From Engraulis encrasicolus (lineage: Eukaryota > Chordata > Actinopteri > Clupeiformes > Engraulidae), in NCBI RefSeq assembly GCF_034702125.1, contig NC_085880.1:42219385-42283384 (forward strand): 64,000 bases of DNA. Reading direction: 5' to 3'. A program made the position numbers and the translations under genes. Numbering within the stretch: the first letter of the stretch is position 1; each line of letters begins with the position of its first letter. Below are positions 25,803 through 37,710 of the stretch, piece by piece. A model generated the notes under the pieces. The model did no database searches. It was not told the DNA's origin and saw nothing but the letters and a program-made list of their open reading frames with translations.

Positions 25803-26025
25803 TATTGGGGCAGCCGTGGCCTAGTGGTTAGAGAGTTGGTCTTTCAATCCAGGGGTTGCAGGTTCAAATCCCCTCTGACCTCTCCCTACATTGCCATCCA
25901 TAGCTAAGTTCCCTTGAGCAAGGCACCTAACCCCACATTGCTCCAGGGACTGTAACCAATACCCTGACAAATAATAACTGTAAGTCGCTTTGAATAAATG
26001 AAAGCGTCAGCTAAGTGTAATGTAA
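25803..26025 (+). mobile_element. tRNA-derived SINE with L2-type tail
   Basis: Head 'gtggcctagtggttagagag' (A box), B box GGTTCAAATCC at 25861-25871, then 'ccttgagcaaggcacctaac', 'ccccacattgctccaggg' and a tail 'taagtcgctttgaataaatg' with 'aaagcgtcagctaagtgtaa'. This head, body and tail order is that of common teleost SINEs using L2-type reverse transcriptase. Confidence 0.88.
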
Positions 26026-26438
26026 TAATAATGTATTTCCTCATAGGATGGTGTAGGTGGCAGGAGCGGAGCTCAGGGACCCCAATCCTGTTTAAGGTAG
26101 TCGTGGGCTAAAACACACACCCTTAAATGTTGACTTGCAATAGGTTTTACTGTAGTGTAATTGAATAAATGACTAAAAGCCTGAAGCCCAAACACAAAGA
26201 GTTTGCTCAGTTGCAAACAGGGGGTCGCTAGTCTATTTTATTTGTTAATACTAAGGCGGGCATTCTGAGACTTATGATGAGGTCAAGGGGGGGCGTTTGT
26301 TCAAAAAAGGTTGAGAAGCACTGCAGTAGCGGAAACCAAGACAAAATCATGACAATCCGCCTTCCTGCCTCCCCACGTGCCTCCTTCCGCCCCACCGGAC
26401 GTGTCATTAGCTGCAGTGCTGTGGAGAGGGAGTTAAAG

Positions 26439-26645
26439 CAGTGCTTCCCAACCTTTTTTGTCCTGCGTACCCCCTTAGCAACTTTTTCATATGATGAGTA
26501 CCCCCTCGCCCTCATTCAGGCTCTGTTCCTCTATCCCAATGTGACTACACTCAATATATTTCTAATTATTACATTTTTCCGCGTACTCCTTGAGGTGTGC
26601 TCGCGTACCCCTAGTGGTACACGTACCCCTGGTTGGGAAACACTG
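26439..26645. mobile_element. hAT-like MITE
   Basis: Terminal inverted repeats 'cagtgcttcccaacc' and 'ggttgggaaacactg'. Flanking 'agttaaag' and 'agttaagg' form an 8-bp target-site duplication with one mismatch. Length 207 bp, no coding sequence. Confidence 0.8.
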
Positions 26646-26720
26646 AGTTAAGGGCGGGTTATGCTCTCTTCTCAGCCTGTTGCCTACAAGTCAACGCAGT
26701 TAAGACCTCAGACCCTTTCT

Positions 26721-27350
26721 GCACAGTAAAAAATGCAGCACTAGTTTAACACTTGGATAGTATTCGGGGACCAAATACAATCTTAAGAACATGTTAAATC
26801 AACTCGCTACGTGTTGAATTAACACTGCATTTCTTTTTTTACTGTGCAGCAGCAGTGGTGTGGTTAGGGGTTATTTCAGTACAGGTTGGTTGTGTATTGT
26901 GTTAGACACTGTAGGCCCACGCAGGGGAAACAAAGAAAAGCTGGGAGCGATTGTTATCCTGGCCAGCCACAGGGGGAAAAAAGAGCTGATCTCATTCTCT
27001 ACCCAGAACCCAATGCTACATGCTGTAATAAATAAATGCAGCCCAATCTTGTGATTGGGATCCCAGCACAGTAAAACATGCAGTGTTATTTCAACACGTA
27101 GAGAGTACTCTGGAGTATTCAGGGACCAAATGCTAAATCTGGAAGGTGTTAAATCAGCTCGCTGCGAAGTGTTGAATCAAGACTGCAATAAATAAATGCA
27201 GCCCCAATCTTGTAATTGGGATCCCTGCACAGTAAAACATGCAGTGTTATTTCAACACTTAGAAAGTACTCTGGGACCTAATACTGAATCTAGAAACTGT
27301 TAAATCAACTCTGTGAAGTGTTGAATTAGCATTACATTTTACACTGCACA
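26721..27350. mobile_element. Three palindromic elements of the 'gcagtgttaattcaaca' type
   Basis: Copies at about 26721-26848, 27067-27190 and 27226-27350. Each begins 'cacagtaaaa..atgcag', continues with 'tcaacac' and 'gtactctgggacc', and ends 'gtgttgaattaacactgca' or a variant. The last two are separated by a duplicated spacer 'aataaatgcagccccaatct', so they arose by tandem duplication. A fourth copy is at 41089-41193. Confidence 0.75.
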
Positions 27351-27622
27351 ATATAGCGTGCTCTGCCTTGGCACATGCTTGGCCCATTCTTCTTTTTACC
27401 AAGCTTCAGCAGGTTTGGGTCAGTATCTGTAATTTTTTAAAATCCTACTTAGGACCGTACAGGAAAACTGCACCTAAAACATAACCTGATTAGTGGGAAC
27501 AGTAATCTTGTTATTGAGGAAGAAGTGCTTGAGGGTACGTGTGCTCTCGCTAGGCTCGCTGTATTGAACGCCTCGTCCGAAAACAACTGCTGTCGATTTC
27601 ATTGCCATGCAATAGTTTATGT

Positions 27623-27961
27623 TAAAGAGATACTGTCCCATTTTTGGAAATAAACTTATTTAACACCTCCCCTTGAGTTAAATAATAAGGTTTTACCATT
27701 CTCCTGTACTTTCAACCGTTCTTGGGGTATGGCAGTGCAAATTTTACCTCCATGCTAGCAGTTAACATTGAGTCCTATGAGACCAGCTCGCGGCTAACTG
27801 GTCTCATAGGACTCAATGTTAACTGTTAGCTTGGAGGTAAAATTTGCACTGCCATAACTAGAAAACGGTTGAAAGTACAGGAGAACGGTAAAACCCTATT
27901 ATTTAACTCAAGGGGAGGTGTAAAATAAGCTTATTTCCAAAAATGGGACAGTATCACTTTA
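27623..27961. mobile_element. Long near-perfect palindrome, about 165-bp arms
   Basis: 'taaagagatactgtccca' at the left is matched by 'tgggacagtatcacttta' at the right. Inner words 'cctccccttgagttaaataa', 'tgtactttcaaccgtt', 'gcagtgcaaattttacctcc' and 'aacattgagtcctatgagac' all recur inverted. The loop is about 15 bp around 'agctcgcggct'. A partial relative lies around 47447-47512 and 47852-47935. Confidence 0.8.
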
Positions 27962-28153
27962 AATGTTTTTGTTTTGGGCCTTTTCCACAGTTTTTTGGAC
28001 AGCCCAGTGAAGATGGAGACAGAAAACTAGTGGGAGAAATATGGGGAAGGGTTGGGAGTTGGGACATGATCCCATGGTCCCCATGGGCATGATGCAAGAC
28101 ACCTACTGAAATATTTTTGAATGTACTTTCCCTACACCACACTCCACCACTTA

Positions 28154-28488
28154 TAGGGCTTTCAGGCCGACCAGAACGGAGCCGGTGTCGGTGCCCACAC
28201 CAGTTACGTTTGGCACCAAAGTGCTTGTCTGCGAACCGCCCGTGTTCATACTGGGCTCTGAACTTTTTCCGCACGTGACTTTGTTACCCGGATGAACCTG
28301 CTGACGGCCACGCTGTCGTTACGGTTCGCAGAGAAAAACCTAGTATTTTGCGGTTCGCATTGCGAACCAACTATCCGGTTCGCGAACGCCAATATCTGTG
28401 GCGTGAACACGACGGCCGGTTCACGATTAGGTGCGGGAACGGGCTCCAGCATGGTTCTCAGTCGGCCTGAACGCGCTATTAGGGATAA
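28154..28488. mobile_element. GC-rich MITE with 'gttcaggccgac' ends
   Basis: The left end 'tagggctttcaggccgac' and the inverse of the right end 'tagcgcgttcaggccgac' pair. The interior is rich in 'ggttcgc' words and CG dinucleotides, unlike the flanks. A short TA or TTA target duplication is possible but not proven. Confidence 0.6.
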
Positions 28489-28765
28489 CCCTATCACTTA
28501 ATGAAACATTATGAATAATACTTAATGAATGGGCACAACTTGGGCATACTGTGCGTAAGTTGCTGTCAGAAACGTAGCCATTCGCTTTCAATAGAATAAG
28601 AGGCCAGCATTTAGTGATTCGCTTTCAATAAGAATCATTTGGTGATTCGCTCTCCTGCCGCGCATTAGAACCTGAAGGGTTCTTGCTTGGCGTCTCCCCG
28701 GTAGTACCAACCGTCCTGTGGTGTGGTGAGCCGGTCCCTAGTGTCTCCGACCAGGGGCCTGGCTG

Positions 28766-28945
28766 GGACCTATACTACGAAGCTGGTTCAGGAGTAAACC
28801 AGGTTAAGTTAAGAGGTAAATCATCTAATAGAAGAGCCTGGAATCCTCGTTTATGAGTACTCCAGGCTCTTCTATTAGATGATTTACCTCTTAAATTACC
28901 GGTAACCCGGTTTACTCCTGAACCAGCTTTGTAGTATAGGCCCCA
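28766..28945. mobile_element. Intact foldback element, 'gaagctggttcagg' family
   Basis: The left arm 'ggacctatactacgaagctg' with 'gttcaggagtaaacc' is inverted as 'ggtttactcctgaaccagc' and 'tttgtagtataggcccc'. Inner arms 'gaggtaaatcatctaataga' and 'tctattagatgatttacctc' pair perfectly. This is the reference for recognising the nested copy at 21759. Confidence 0.8.
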
Positions 28946-29068
28946 GATGACAAGCAGAGAGCTGCTATTGATATTGCTGTTGTCCTTGATTATCACTTGC
29001 TTGACACCTTCTCCTCTTCCTCTTCCTCTTCCTCTTCCTCTTCCTCTTCATCTTCCTCTCTTCCACAG

Positions 29069-29146
29069 CCGCGGGAGAAAGGCCGCATGCGCTTCCACAG
29101 ACTCCAGAATGTACAGATAGCACTGGACTACCTGAAGAGGAGACAG
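29069..29146 (+). CDS. dst: dst exon: CH1 C-terminal half
   Basis: 78 bp, phase 0 to 0, acceptor 'cctctcttccacag', donor 'gtaagg'. It encodes [20 protein letters not shown] and then YLKRRQ. This block is almost invariant in plakins; the DYLKRRQ ending is the dystonin form. The upstream tract is a long CTTCCT pyrimidine repeat from about 29008, giving a very strong acceptor. Confidence 0.97.
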
Positions 29147-29324
29147 GTAAGGAAGACGACCGCAGCACGCAGACATGCAGATTTGCACGCTAATCATAAC
29201 CGTTGTTTGGCTATCAGTCCTATTAGAGTAGACTAAGATAATACAGCTACTGACGTGACTGCCCTACAATGCAAAACAGAACACTTCAGTATTGCACACA
29301 TTAGCTGTAGGTGGGTAGGGGAAC

Positions 29325-29672
29325 GTGTCTATGTTCCCACAGCCCATTGGTCCCACAGCCCATTGGTCCCACATCACTAAGATTTTTGACATTATTTTTT
29401 AGGCCCATTGGTCCCACAGCTCAATGGCCCTACATCATATTCTTGTTGCTACATGTTCCCACAATTCTAAGAATTCATTCAAATTTAGGCGCTATGTTCC
29501 ATGGCGTGGAGAAAGGCACGTTCTCTTAGTTTACTTGGAAATGTAGGAACATGAAGTTGTGGAGCATAGGGCCTATATTTGAATAATTTCTTAAACATGT
29601 GGGAGCATGGAGCAGCAGGAATAAGCTGTGGGACCAATGGGCTGTAGGACCAATGGGCTGTGGGAACATAGA
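29325..29672. mobile_element. Foldback element (tip 'atgttcccacagcccattgg')
   Basis: The left end 'gttcccacagcccattggtc' is matched by 'gaccaatgggctgtgggaac' at the right, with the tip duplicated on each side. The interior contains 'ggcacgttctcttagtttac'. The right half resembles 4735-4935. Confidence 0.7.
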
Positions 29673-30984
29673 GCTGAACCCGGTGGGTAGTACATCTTCA
29701 ATCTAATTGTACGTATACATACAGTGCATATAGTTTAGATCAGATATACTGTATGTGCAGTGACAATAGCAGCTTTAATTCCATTGAATGTACATTCAGA
29801 ATGATCACTAAAGGTAGCGAGTAGTGTTTTGTTTTTGATTATATTGTGTTGTAAGTACGCTTCGAGCTCTCGTTGCAAGGCTATAATGTTGAATGGCCCT
29901 TTTACCTAACATGTTTACCTAACCCTGGCTCACTCGGAGACATCAGTGAGATGTATACAACCCTGGATGTCAGACGCCATTGGTGATGTATTGCCTGAGA
30001 GGCACCAATACCGTAGGCACTAGGCAGGCACTTTGAGGATCGAATAGCAGTTGGAAGTACCTTCCTCCGTGCTCCGGTCCATAGCTTCAGGGGCTAATGG
30101 CTAGAGAATGTTGTTGCGGTCTTGAACCAACCATCCCTCCAGAGAGTTAAGAAGAAGAAGAAAAAAAACTACAAACAGCAAAAATGCAATAAGGTCGATC
30201 CCATTTAGCATCTCTGTGGTCCTCATCAGAGGGCATGATGGGAAATGGTGTCTCTTGTCTGTTGTGTAGGTCCTCTGGGAAATTACATCATTGTCAGTGG
30301 GCCACGCTCTAGTCGGCAGACAAAGGATTCTCACATTCCACAATACCAAATCTAAGCCTTTATCTCGTCATTGGCTTTTCCTTTTGTGACTATTGTTGTT
30401 GGCGATTGGCCGGCCATTCGTATTCATGAACCAGACGGACAGACAGCGGTTTCACTTTCCTTTTCTCTCATTCATGGCTGAAAGGCTATAAAAAGGTCAC
30501 GTGATTGACGAGGCGAAAGAGGACTTTCATGCGTGCTGTTCTGCCAAGTCCATGTGGTCGCCAGGGCACATGCATGCACACATACTGTAAAAATGCCCAA
30601 TAAATTCCTGCTGGCATTCTGGGAGTGGAGTTTGACCCAGTGTTATCTCTTTTTTTACCCTGTTATCATCTCATAATGCATAACCCCTGTCGTCATTAGA
30701 TTGTTCAATCGCCTTGTCCAAAGGAATTGTCTTCAACGTTTGTTTTTATTTGTGTTCATGTTTTGTTCATGGATTTTCTGAACTGAATATGTGCTTTGGG
30801 GTGCATACTGACTTTGTAGGATGTCTCTTTAATACAGTTGTGTCATCACGCCTGTTGAAATTTAGCTTTGTCATCACATGGATTGGAGTCATGTACAGTA
30901 GTAAGCTATGTGCTCCTGCCCCCTTGTGGTACGGCATTGGTACTGAAATGATACAGACTGAGGTGTTGTGAAGACATTTGAAAT

Positions 30985-30985
30985 A

Positions 30986-31050
<65 letters not shown>
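30985..31050. repeat. AAT microsatellite
   Basis: About 22 AAT units. Confidence 0.95.
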
Positions 31051-31372
31051 TGATAATGACGACAACAGCAACTGATATTAGGAATATACATTGTAGTATT
31101 ATTAAAATGTAATATTAGTAATTTGGTAGCAGTGGTCTGAAATTGGCAAATCCATTTAAGCCATAACAACATTCCATCTTGCCATAAAAAACGTTAATAT
31201 TAGTGGTCTATGTGTCCAGACTTGAATATACAAGTATCTTCAGATTTCTAAATATTGACAAACTGTCCCAAAGTTACTGGTACTGTATTTTTATTTTTAT
31301 TATAGGATTTTTTTTTTTTTTTGCATGCGCGCAAACAGTCCAGATCTCAAACACATCCTCTCTTGTCCACAG

Positions 31373-31465
31373 GTGAAACTGGTGAACATCAGAAATGATG
31401 ACATCACAGACGGGAACCCCAAGCTGACGCTGGGCTTAATATGGACCATAATTCTGCACTTTCAG
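31373..31465 (+). CDS. dst: dst exon: end of CH1
   Basis: 93 bp, phase 0 to 0, acceptor 'cttgtccacag', donor 'gtacgt'. It encodes [20 protein letters not shown] and [24 protein letters not shown] is the second actin-binding segment, conserved across the spectrin/plectin CH superfamily. DDITDGNPK matches dystonin and MACF1; plectin has DDIADGNPK. The phase-0 end is where the isoform-3-type exon can substitute for everything upstream. Confidence 0.97.
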
Positions 31466-31501
31466 GTACGTTCATGAAATACTTTTCTATGACGGCTGTT
31501 T

Positions 31502-31760
31502 TAGGGGTGGTGGTGGCTCAGGTGTTAGAGGAGCTGTTCGGCAATCAGAGGGTTGTAGGTTCGAGCTCCACTCTGCCTGACCCCATTGATGTGTCCTTGA
31601 GCAAAATGCTTAACCGTTTCTCCTGGTGGTACCCTGCGTGGCAGCAATTGCCACAGGTGTGTGAATGAGAGTGTGAATGGGTGACTGTGAGGCATACAAT
31701 GTAAAGCTCTTTCAGTGCTCGAAGGAGTGGAAAGGAGCTATATAAATGCAGTCCATTTAC
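31502..31760 (+). mobile_element. tRNA-derived SINE
   Basis: The head 'ggtggtggctcaggtgttag' is followed by a B box variant GGTTCGAGCTC (31558-31568) and 'tgtccttgagcaaaatgctt'. The tail 'aatgtaaagctctttcagtg' plus 'ggagctatataaatgcagtc' and 'catttacc' is a widespread teleost SINE/LINE tail. It starts only about 40 bp after the CH1 exon donor. Confidence 0.85.
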
Positions 31761-32059
31761 CATTTGACAAGGCAAACTCTGGCGTTTTTCTTGATAGATA
31801 TTTTGACTGTGGTTATCAGCTTGATAATCTGTTGATTCATATGCCTGTCTATCTTTACTTTCGTAATAATCAAAATATCAGCGATATGAATGTGATAGTT
31901 GGATATATTTCGACAGTGGTTATCAGATTGATGTCAATATGTGGACCTGCCTCTATATATGTCTATCTGTATTTCTGTAATAATCAATATGTTAGTGGCA
32001 TGACTGCGATAGCGGGCTATATTCATGATGCCTGAAGTCATATCATGTAATCTTGCAAT

Positions 32060-33014
32060 GCTGGCATACTTAACAGTGTTGAGTGGTGTGTGGCTGAAGT
32101 GAAAAAACATCGATTTATCTTGTAGATCAGGGTTTCCCAAACTGTGGTGCGTGCACCCCTGGGGGTGCGCAGCCTGCCATAAGGGGGCGCGCAAGCTAAA
32201 TAAAGCAATTGTGAATATGTCAGTTTTTATCCTGCATTAGAAGTAGTTTTTAATTGTATGGTGAATTGTATGCTGGAAGGGTCCATCTGAAGTGTAGTTT
32301 AAGTCCCTATTGGAAAATAGGATTCCCCAAAACAACTGTGCATAATGTGCAGTGAATCATACTTGCGTGGCCATCAGCATACCGAAATATTCGCTTAGGG
32401 GTGCGCGAACCACATTGAAATGTACAAGGGGGTGCACAGAGTAAAAAGTTTGGGAACCGCTGTTGTAGATAGATGCCATTAATGATTAAAGGAGTGTCTG
32501 CTTTAGTAGTCATATAATATCATGTCTTTATATTTCTCCAAGTTCCACGGAAATCTGCGTCCTGGCTGTATGGCATGTGATTATCAGATGAATACTGATA
32601 AACAATGCCGTTGACCCTGAGAGGTTTTGGCTCTGATGCGTTGTGGATATCAGGGATGGTGTGCTATGCCACGTGTCCGTGTTTATTATATCCTTGTAAT
32701 AGACTGCATGGTGTAAATGTGGTGGTATATTAATGATTATGAGTGTGACGGTGGGACACAGCCTCATTTTTTTATCAGTATTCATCTGATAATCGCATGA
32801 CATATTAATATCTATGGGTGTGATTGTGAGACACAGTCTCGTTTTTTTATCAGTATTCATCTGATAATCGCATGACATACAACCAGTACACAGATTTCCG
32901 TGGAACTTGGAGAAGTTAGTATAATGCCATGATAACCTTCAATCATTAATGGCAAAAGATAAATGTTTTTTTCACTTCAGCCATCCACCACTCAGCACTG
33001 TTAAGTACGCAGGC
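32060..33014. mobile_element. About 1-kb foldback element, left arm interrupted by a hAT-like MITE
   Basis: The left arm 'catacttaacagtgttgag', 'gtggctgaagtgaaaaaac', 'ccattaatgattaaagg', 'ttctccaagttccacggaaa' and 'attatcagatgaatactgat' recurs inverted on the right in the same order: 'atcagtattcatctgataat', 'tttccgtggaacttggagaa', 'ccttcaatcattaatgg', 'gtttttttcacttcagcc', 'ctgttaagtacg'. The centre holds a direct duplication near 32750-32880. The MITE at 32128-32462 sits inside the left arm only. Confidence 0.75.
32128..32462. mobile_element. hAT-like MITE with perfect 8-bp target duplication
   Basis: Ends 'cagggtttcccaaactg' and 'agtttgggaaccgctg'. Flanked on both sides by 'ttgtagat' (32120-32127 and 32463-32470). 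335 bp, no coding sequence. Removing it restores the left arm of the surrounding palindrome. Confidence 0.88.
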
Positions 33015-33030
33015 ATAAGGCTACATGCAT

Positions 33031-33190
33031 CCAGAGATGCATAACGCAGGAGTAAAAGTACTGTTACGGATGTAATTACAACACCAGTAGTATGATATTG
33101 ACCTCATTCCAACTGTGTAATATCATACTATTAATGTTGTAATTACACCTGTAACAGTACCTCTACTTATACTTTATACATCTCTGCATG
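33031..33190. mobile_element. Foldback element (relative of 20064)
   Basis: 'agagatgcataacgcagg', 'agtaaaagtactgttac' and 'tgtaattacaacaccagtag' pair with 'ttgtaattacacctgtaac', 'agtacctctacttatac' and 'tttatacatctctgca'. About 160 bp. Confidence 0.7.
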
Positions 33191-33380
33191 TGTCCACTCC
33201 AAGTACCAAGCTTAGGAGAGATCAAACATCTAACTTGGTGTTAATGGTGTTAATGGTGGATAGATCCATTCAGGGCTGAGTGATTTCAAAGATGGTTGTA
33301 AATGGAGATTGTGATAGAAGCCGGTTAATTCTATTATCAGACCAAAAATGCTGAAGTGAAATGGACATAGGCACTGAATT

Positions 33381-33556
33381 AGGTGGGGCACGGTCCTTCT
33401 TGATCCCCCCAAAGATTAAGGTGGAGGGGCAAAAGCACCCCAATATTAATAATCAAAATGTTGATTGTTGTCTTCTATCTGCCTGTGTACACATTTCAGT
33501 CATTACCACATTCTAATTTTGAACCCACAATGTTGAGCTGATGTTGGCGCCTTTGG
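33381..33556. repeat. Dispersed repeat, copy B (partner at 2031)
   Basis: Same word order as the copy at 2031-2215. Confidence 0.5.
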
Positions 33557-34099
33557 AAATGGATTTAAATAGTTTCGGACAGAAAAAGGTTTTTACAATT
33601 ATAGCTCTGTGACTGTACACACTGACAGTTTGTTTATGACGCTGTGTGACATGACGCAAATGAAGCCGTATGTGTGATATTTTAATGCCTTGAAAGAGAG
33701 CTGCTTTCAAATGGCTGGTACCAGGATAATGAAATAATACCGGAAGTGATGTTGGATATGACGTTCTCTCAAAATGTGGCGGTCTCTCTTTTTTTTGCCA
33801 TGTCATCCTGCCATGATAGGCTAAATCTATAATCCCTCAGTACATGGAAATACAGCAGAACGATCAGATTTTAGACACTTCTGACTTTTTTTGTTCACTT
33901 GCTGCCTTGACTATTCACACACGGTGCACCTACATGGTATAGTCTTCATTTGCCTGTTACATAATTGTATCCGCCCAGACAGACATGGCTGGAAAGCTCG
34001 TCCCAGCTGTTCAGACTTAGCAGTGTTATGTGGCGGCGGACCTGACTTCATCCAACCACTAGAGGGCAGTCCAGTGTAGGAAAGATCAGAGCTGTAGAC

Positions 34100-34420
34100 C
34101 AGGGGTGGGGAACCTACTGTATGTCTCGAGGGCTGTTTACCAACCTTGAGGTCGTGTCATCCGGCCCCGGTTATAATTTTAATGTTATGCAGCTTCACAT
34201 GGAATATGACGTGTTTTGTAAAAGGAGTCTTGGAAATCATAATACAATACAATTAAGTTATATTTTAGGAGACCTAGAGAAGGTGGGGTCTGTTGTAAAG
34301 GAGGCTGCCTTCAACATAGGCCTAAAGTGCATGGAGAAATCCTGGTTTGTGTTCATAGTACGGCCCTTGGAGGACTTGTATGGCCCTTGGAGGAATTTGA
34401 GGTGGCCCTTCGAGTGAAAA
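34100..34420. mobile_element. Probable hAT-like element, diverged
   Basis: Starts 'caggggtggggaacctactg', a common hAT MITE tip in teleosts. The right end near 34420 retains 'gtgaaaaaagttc' but no good inverted partner. Short open frames inside are not family-like. Confidence 0.45.
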
Positions 34421-34540
34421 AAGTTCTTCTTAATGATAATGGTGAATGGAGTGTTGTTTTAGAATTTTATGGTACTGTACTACACATTATATTTATGATG
34501 TTTTGCTGCACTTTGTTCACAGTGTTCAAATTCACACAAA

Positions 34541-34690
34541 TTCGCTGTTACCAGAATGGCAATGACCAAGTCAGAGTGCATTACTAAAGGCCCTCTGTTA
34601 TGCCATAGCAGAGTAATATTATGGTAATTAACCTTTCAATGGCTATTATAGTGCGCCACTGGTGGTACGGCGTGCATTATGTGGCTACAG
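34541..34690. repeat. Unnamed dispersed repeat, copy 1 of 3
   Basis: 'gctgttaccagaatggcaat', 'gaccaagt', 'gtgcattact', 'catagcagag' and 'ggcgtgcattat' occur in the same order at 38888-39040, and partly at 51470-51603. No terminal repeats or coding frame were seen. Confidence 0.65.
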
Positions 34691-35534
34691 TACATGAGCA
34701 CTTCAGTGGCAATCTCTGATGCCCTGGCCCATGATAAAGATCCCTGTGATTACCAGATAAATGGTTGGGGTGTTGTCCACTCTGAGTAATGCTCCCTGAT
34801 GTACTGGCCAGTAGGAACGACATCAAAGAGCATCGAGCATCAGCATGTCAGAAGAGCCTGTAATTAGACACGCCCGGATGGCACGGCTAATCTGCCCCCC
34901 TCCGTGTGGTGTGGTGTGGTGTGGTGGCCTTAGATCAGAGACGGAGGACCACTCCTGCCCGCCCATTTGAGACTAGCTGGGGCTGTGCCTGTCCATGCAT
35001 TGGTGGAGCATCACCGCTAGGGTTGCAAACTCCCTGGGGGGAAAGCTAGGGACACGTCATTTTTGCGGGGGGTCTGGGGGTCCTGTCCTAGAAAAAAAAA
35101 TAGATACAATTGCCCACATTTTAACCAAATTTTGTCCAGTTTCAGTTCAATATGGAACTGTATTTTTGTTTCTAATTAAGGGACAATTCTGTTTTTCAAG
35201 GGAGGGTTGGTAGCCATAATCACAGAGCATTTTTTCCTGCAGAACTTTTCTTGGCAGGGCTAGGGCTATTCAGGCTCAGTGCTCGACTCGGGCCTTGACA
35301 AGTTTTTGTTATTAAAGAAACTGTTAAAGATTCAAGCTCAGGATTTTGTTTCTTCTATTAGGGCTGTGTTCCCCAGGCTGGGTGGAGTGTTCGGCTCTAT
35401 CAGAGACATCTGGCTATTTCAGGCTATTTCAGTATCGCAGTATCAAATGGCATACCTTATGGTGTGAAACTTCTCAGCATGAAATAGATCATACATAATT
35501 AAGATAAATTAAGGAATTGAATTAACAATAGAGC

Positions 35535-35600
35535 AGAGTATCATTTATTAATCCTGAGGGAAATCAAGGTGTCCAGTAGCATACATACTGTACATAAAAA
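35535..35600 (-). mobile_element. LINE tail remnant
   Basis: On the minus strand, 'gatttccctcaggattaata' plus 'aatgatactc' is a typical end of fish non-LTR elements. Similar minus-strand ends are at 48895-48970 and 50110-50145. Confidence 0.5.
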
Positions 35601-36380
35601 CTGAAAAATGCAAAACAACATCTTCCTCTTTCAAGCGTCCTTGTCAAGGTGGTAGATGTTGTTTATTATCACTGTGTTGTTTATTATAACTGTTCAGTGC
35701 TGGGGAAAATACTGCAACCCTTACAAGAAAACAGGCACTGAGATTATATGCAAGTTGTTTAAAACACACTTCATAATACAGGTATCTTTAAAAAAGCATT
35801 CCCCAAAATAAAATTTGAAAACATCAGTTTTTAGGATTTCAGGTGGAGCACCAGTGTTGATACAGCCTACATTTTGAGAAAATCAGCTGTTGAAGTGAAT
35901 GATGTACAAAGTAGATAGATTCACAGCGATGACTATGTTTAGTCAAGATGAAAACGACTTTTTTGGCCACCATGTTTCAGCATGTTGTACTTCAGTTCGG
36001 TGTGTGATGAAAGATAGGATCTAAAAGACAATGTCAACACATGCTGAACATGTAGTATGCCTGACAAATGTTTTGTTCACTTTCATCATTGCTCATTCTG
36101 ATCAGTCAAACCGTCTTTGTAGAAATAGCAGCCAGCCTCTGGTTTGGTTCTTAGTGTATTAACTATTAGTGTGCTATGTATTTTATTTGAATTTTTGATG
36201 CAATTTTTGTTATTATAGGAATTGTCTACATGCAGCAGACAGACAAGAGATATTTGTGTGTGTTTTGCTGCAGTCAGTCTATTTATAATCTATGGCCTCA
36301 TCTATTAGCTGTGTTGGGATTGTCTGCAGGGAGAGGTAGCCGTTTGCACACTTGCTCTACCATGCACTAACACAGACAGA

Positions 36381-36487
<107 letters not shown>

Positions 36488-36778
36488 CAGACACGCACGC
36501 ACAGACACACACATGCACTCACATGCACACGCACACACACACAACCCTGATGTTGGAGCTGCAGAATATAAAGTAGTCCTCTGCTTAGCACATTAGTTTT
36601 TAGTGGCCAACTAAAGTCACTCACAACCTTGAATTTTTAGCATCAACAGTCCCTAGCACAGACGAAAATGCACACAGAGACACAGGCACACAGACACATA
36701 CAGTACGTGCAAGCACGCATCTCTGCACACACAAATAGACCGTCACACTCTCTTTCTCTCTACACACACACATACACG

Positions 36779-36779
<1 letters not shown>

Positions 36780-36813
<34 letters not shown>

Positions 36814-36824
36814 GCAGACACACA

Positions 36825-36917
<93 letters not shown>
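36780..36917. repeat. CA microsatellite
   Basis: An interrupted CA block followed by about 42 uninterrupted CA dinucleotides, flanked by 'tcgcagacac' on both sides. Confidence 0.95.
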
Positions 36918-36919
<2 letters not shown>

Positions 36920-37292
36920 GCAGACACGCACTCACACACACTCACACTTGTATGCTTGGTGCGCAGTGCCACAAACTGCATCCCCCTTCTCCTCTCCTCT
37001 GCTCTCCTCTCACTCCTCTGCAATGGATTATTAATATCTCTGGCGCTGTATTCTGGCTTCATGTCCCCTTGCCTTCCACTATGGGGAAGGAATGCTGGCA
37101 GTGGCGCTCCAGTTCTCTCAGCTTACCGCTGGCTGCTAATGGAGACTATGGATACTAACAGGACGTTGCTACAGCAGGGCTCTCTACTGTGGGATGGGGT
37201 GGGGTGCGCTAAGGTAGCGTAGGGCAGTGGTTCACTTCCCAAACTTTTTCAGCAGGGATCCTCTTTTGGACTTGAGAATACTTTCATCTTAT

Positions 37293-37500
37293 TTTCATTA
37301 TATTATATTATATTATATTATATTATATTATATTATATTATACAGTACAACATGTATGGCTGGTGAAACATTATAATATAATATAATATAATATAGTATA
37401 ATATAATATAATATAATATAATATAATATAATATAATATCATATAATATAAATTAATATAATATAATATAAATTAATATGATATAAATTAATATAATATG
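37293..37500. repeat. ATATT/AATAT pentanucleotide arrays in inverted orientation
   Basis: (TATAT)n at 37293-37341 and (AATAT)n at 37371-37500 on either side of a 30-bp centre. The strands are complementary and could form an AT-rich hairpin. Confidence 0.85.
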
Positions 37501-37635
37501 TTGTATTATTATGTATTGTGACATGGAATATATATGTATTACGTAAGAATAGTAGTGTTGAGTATTAGGGATGCGGTGGGATGTGGTTGGAGCAAGCACA
37601 CTTCGAATAGGAGTGGAGTGAATAGGAGTGGAGTG

Positions 37636-37710
<75 letters not shown>

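Larger units (their letters stand above)
20011..29068 (+). other. Long CH1 intron containing an optional microexon
   Basis: 9 kb with the microexon at 21614 as its only supported coding piece. It contains foldback elements (20064, 20346, 21759, 22803, 23041, 27623, 28154, 28766), CTT and CA arrays, a minisatellite at 25014-25770, a SINE at 25803, a hAT-like element at 26439, and a three-unit repeat at 26721-27350. Confidence 0.8.
29147..31372 (+). other. CH1 intron
   Basis: Holds the foldback element at 29325 and an AAT array at 30985-31050. No other exon was recognised. Confidence 0.8.
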
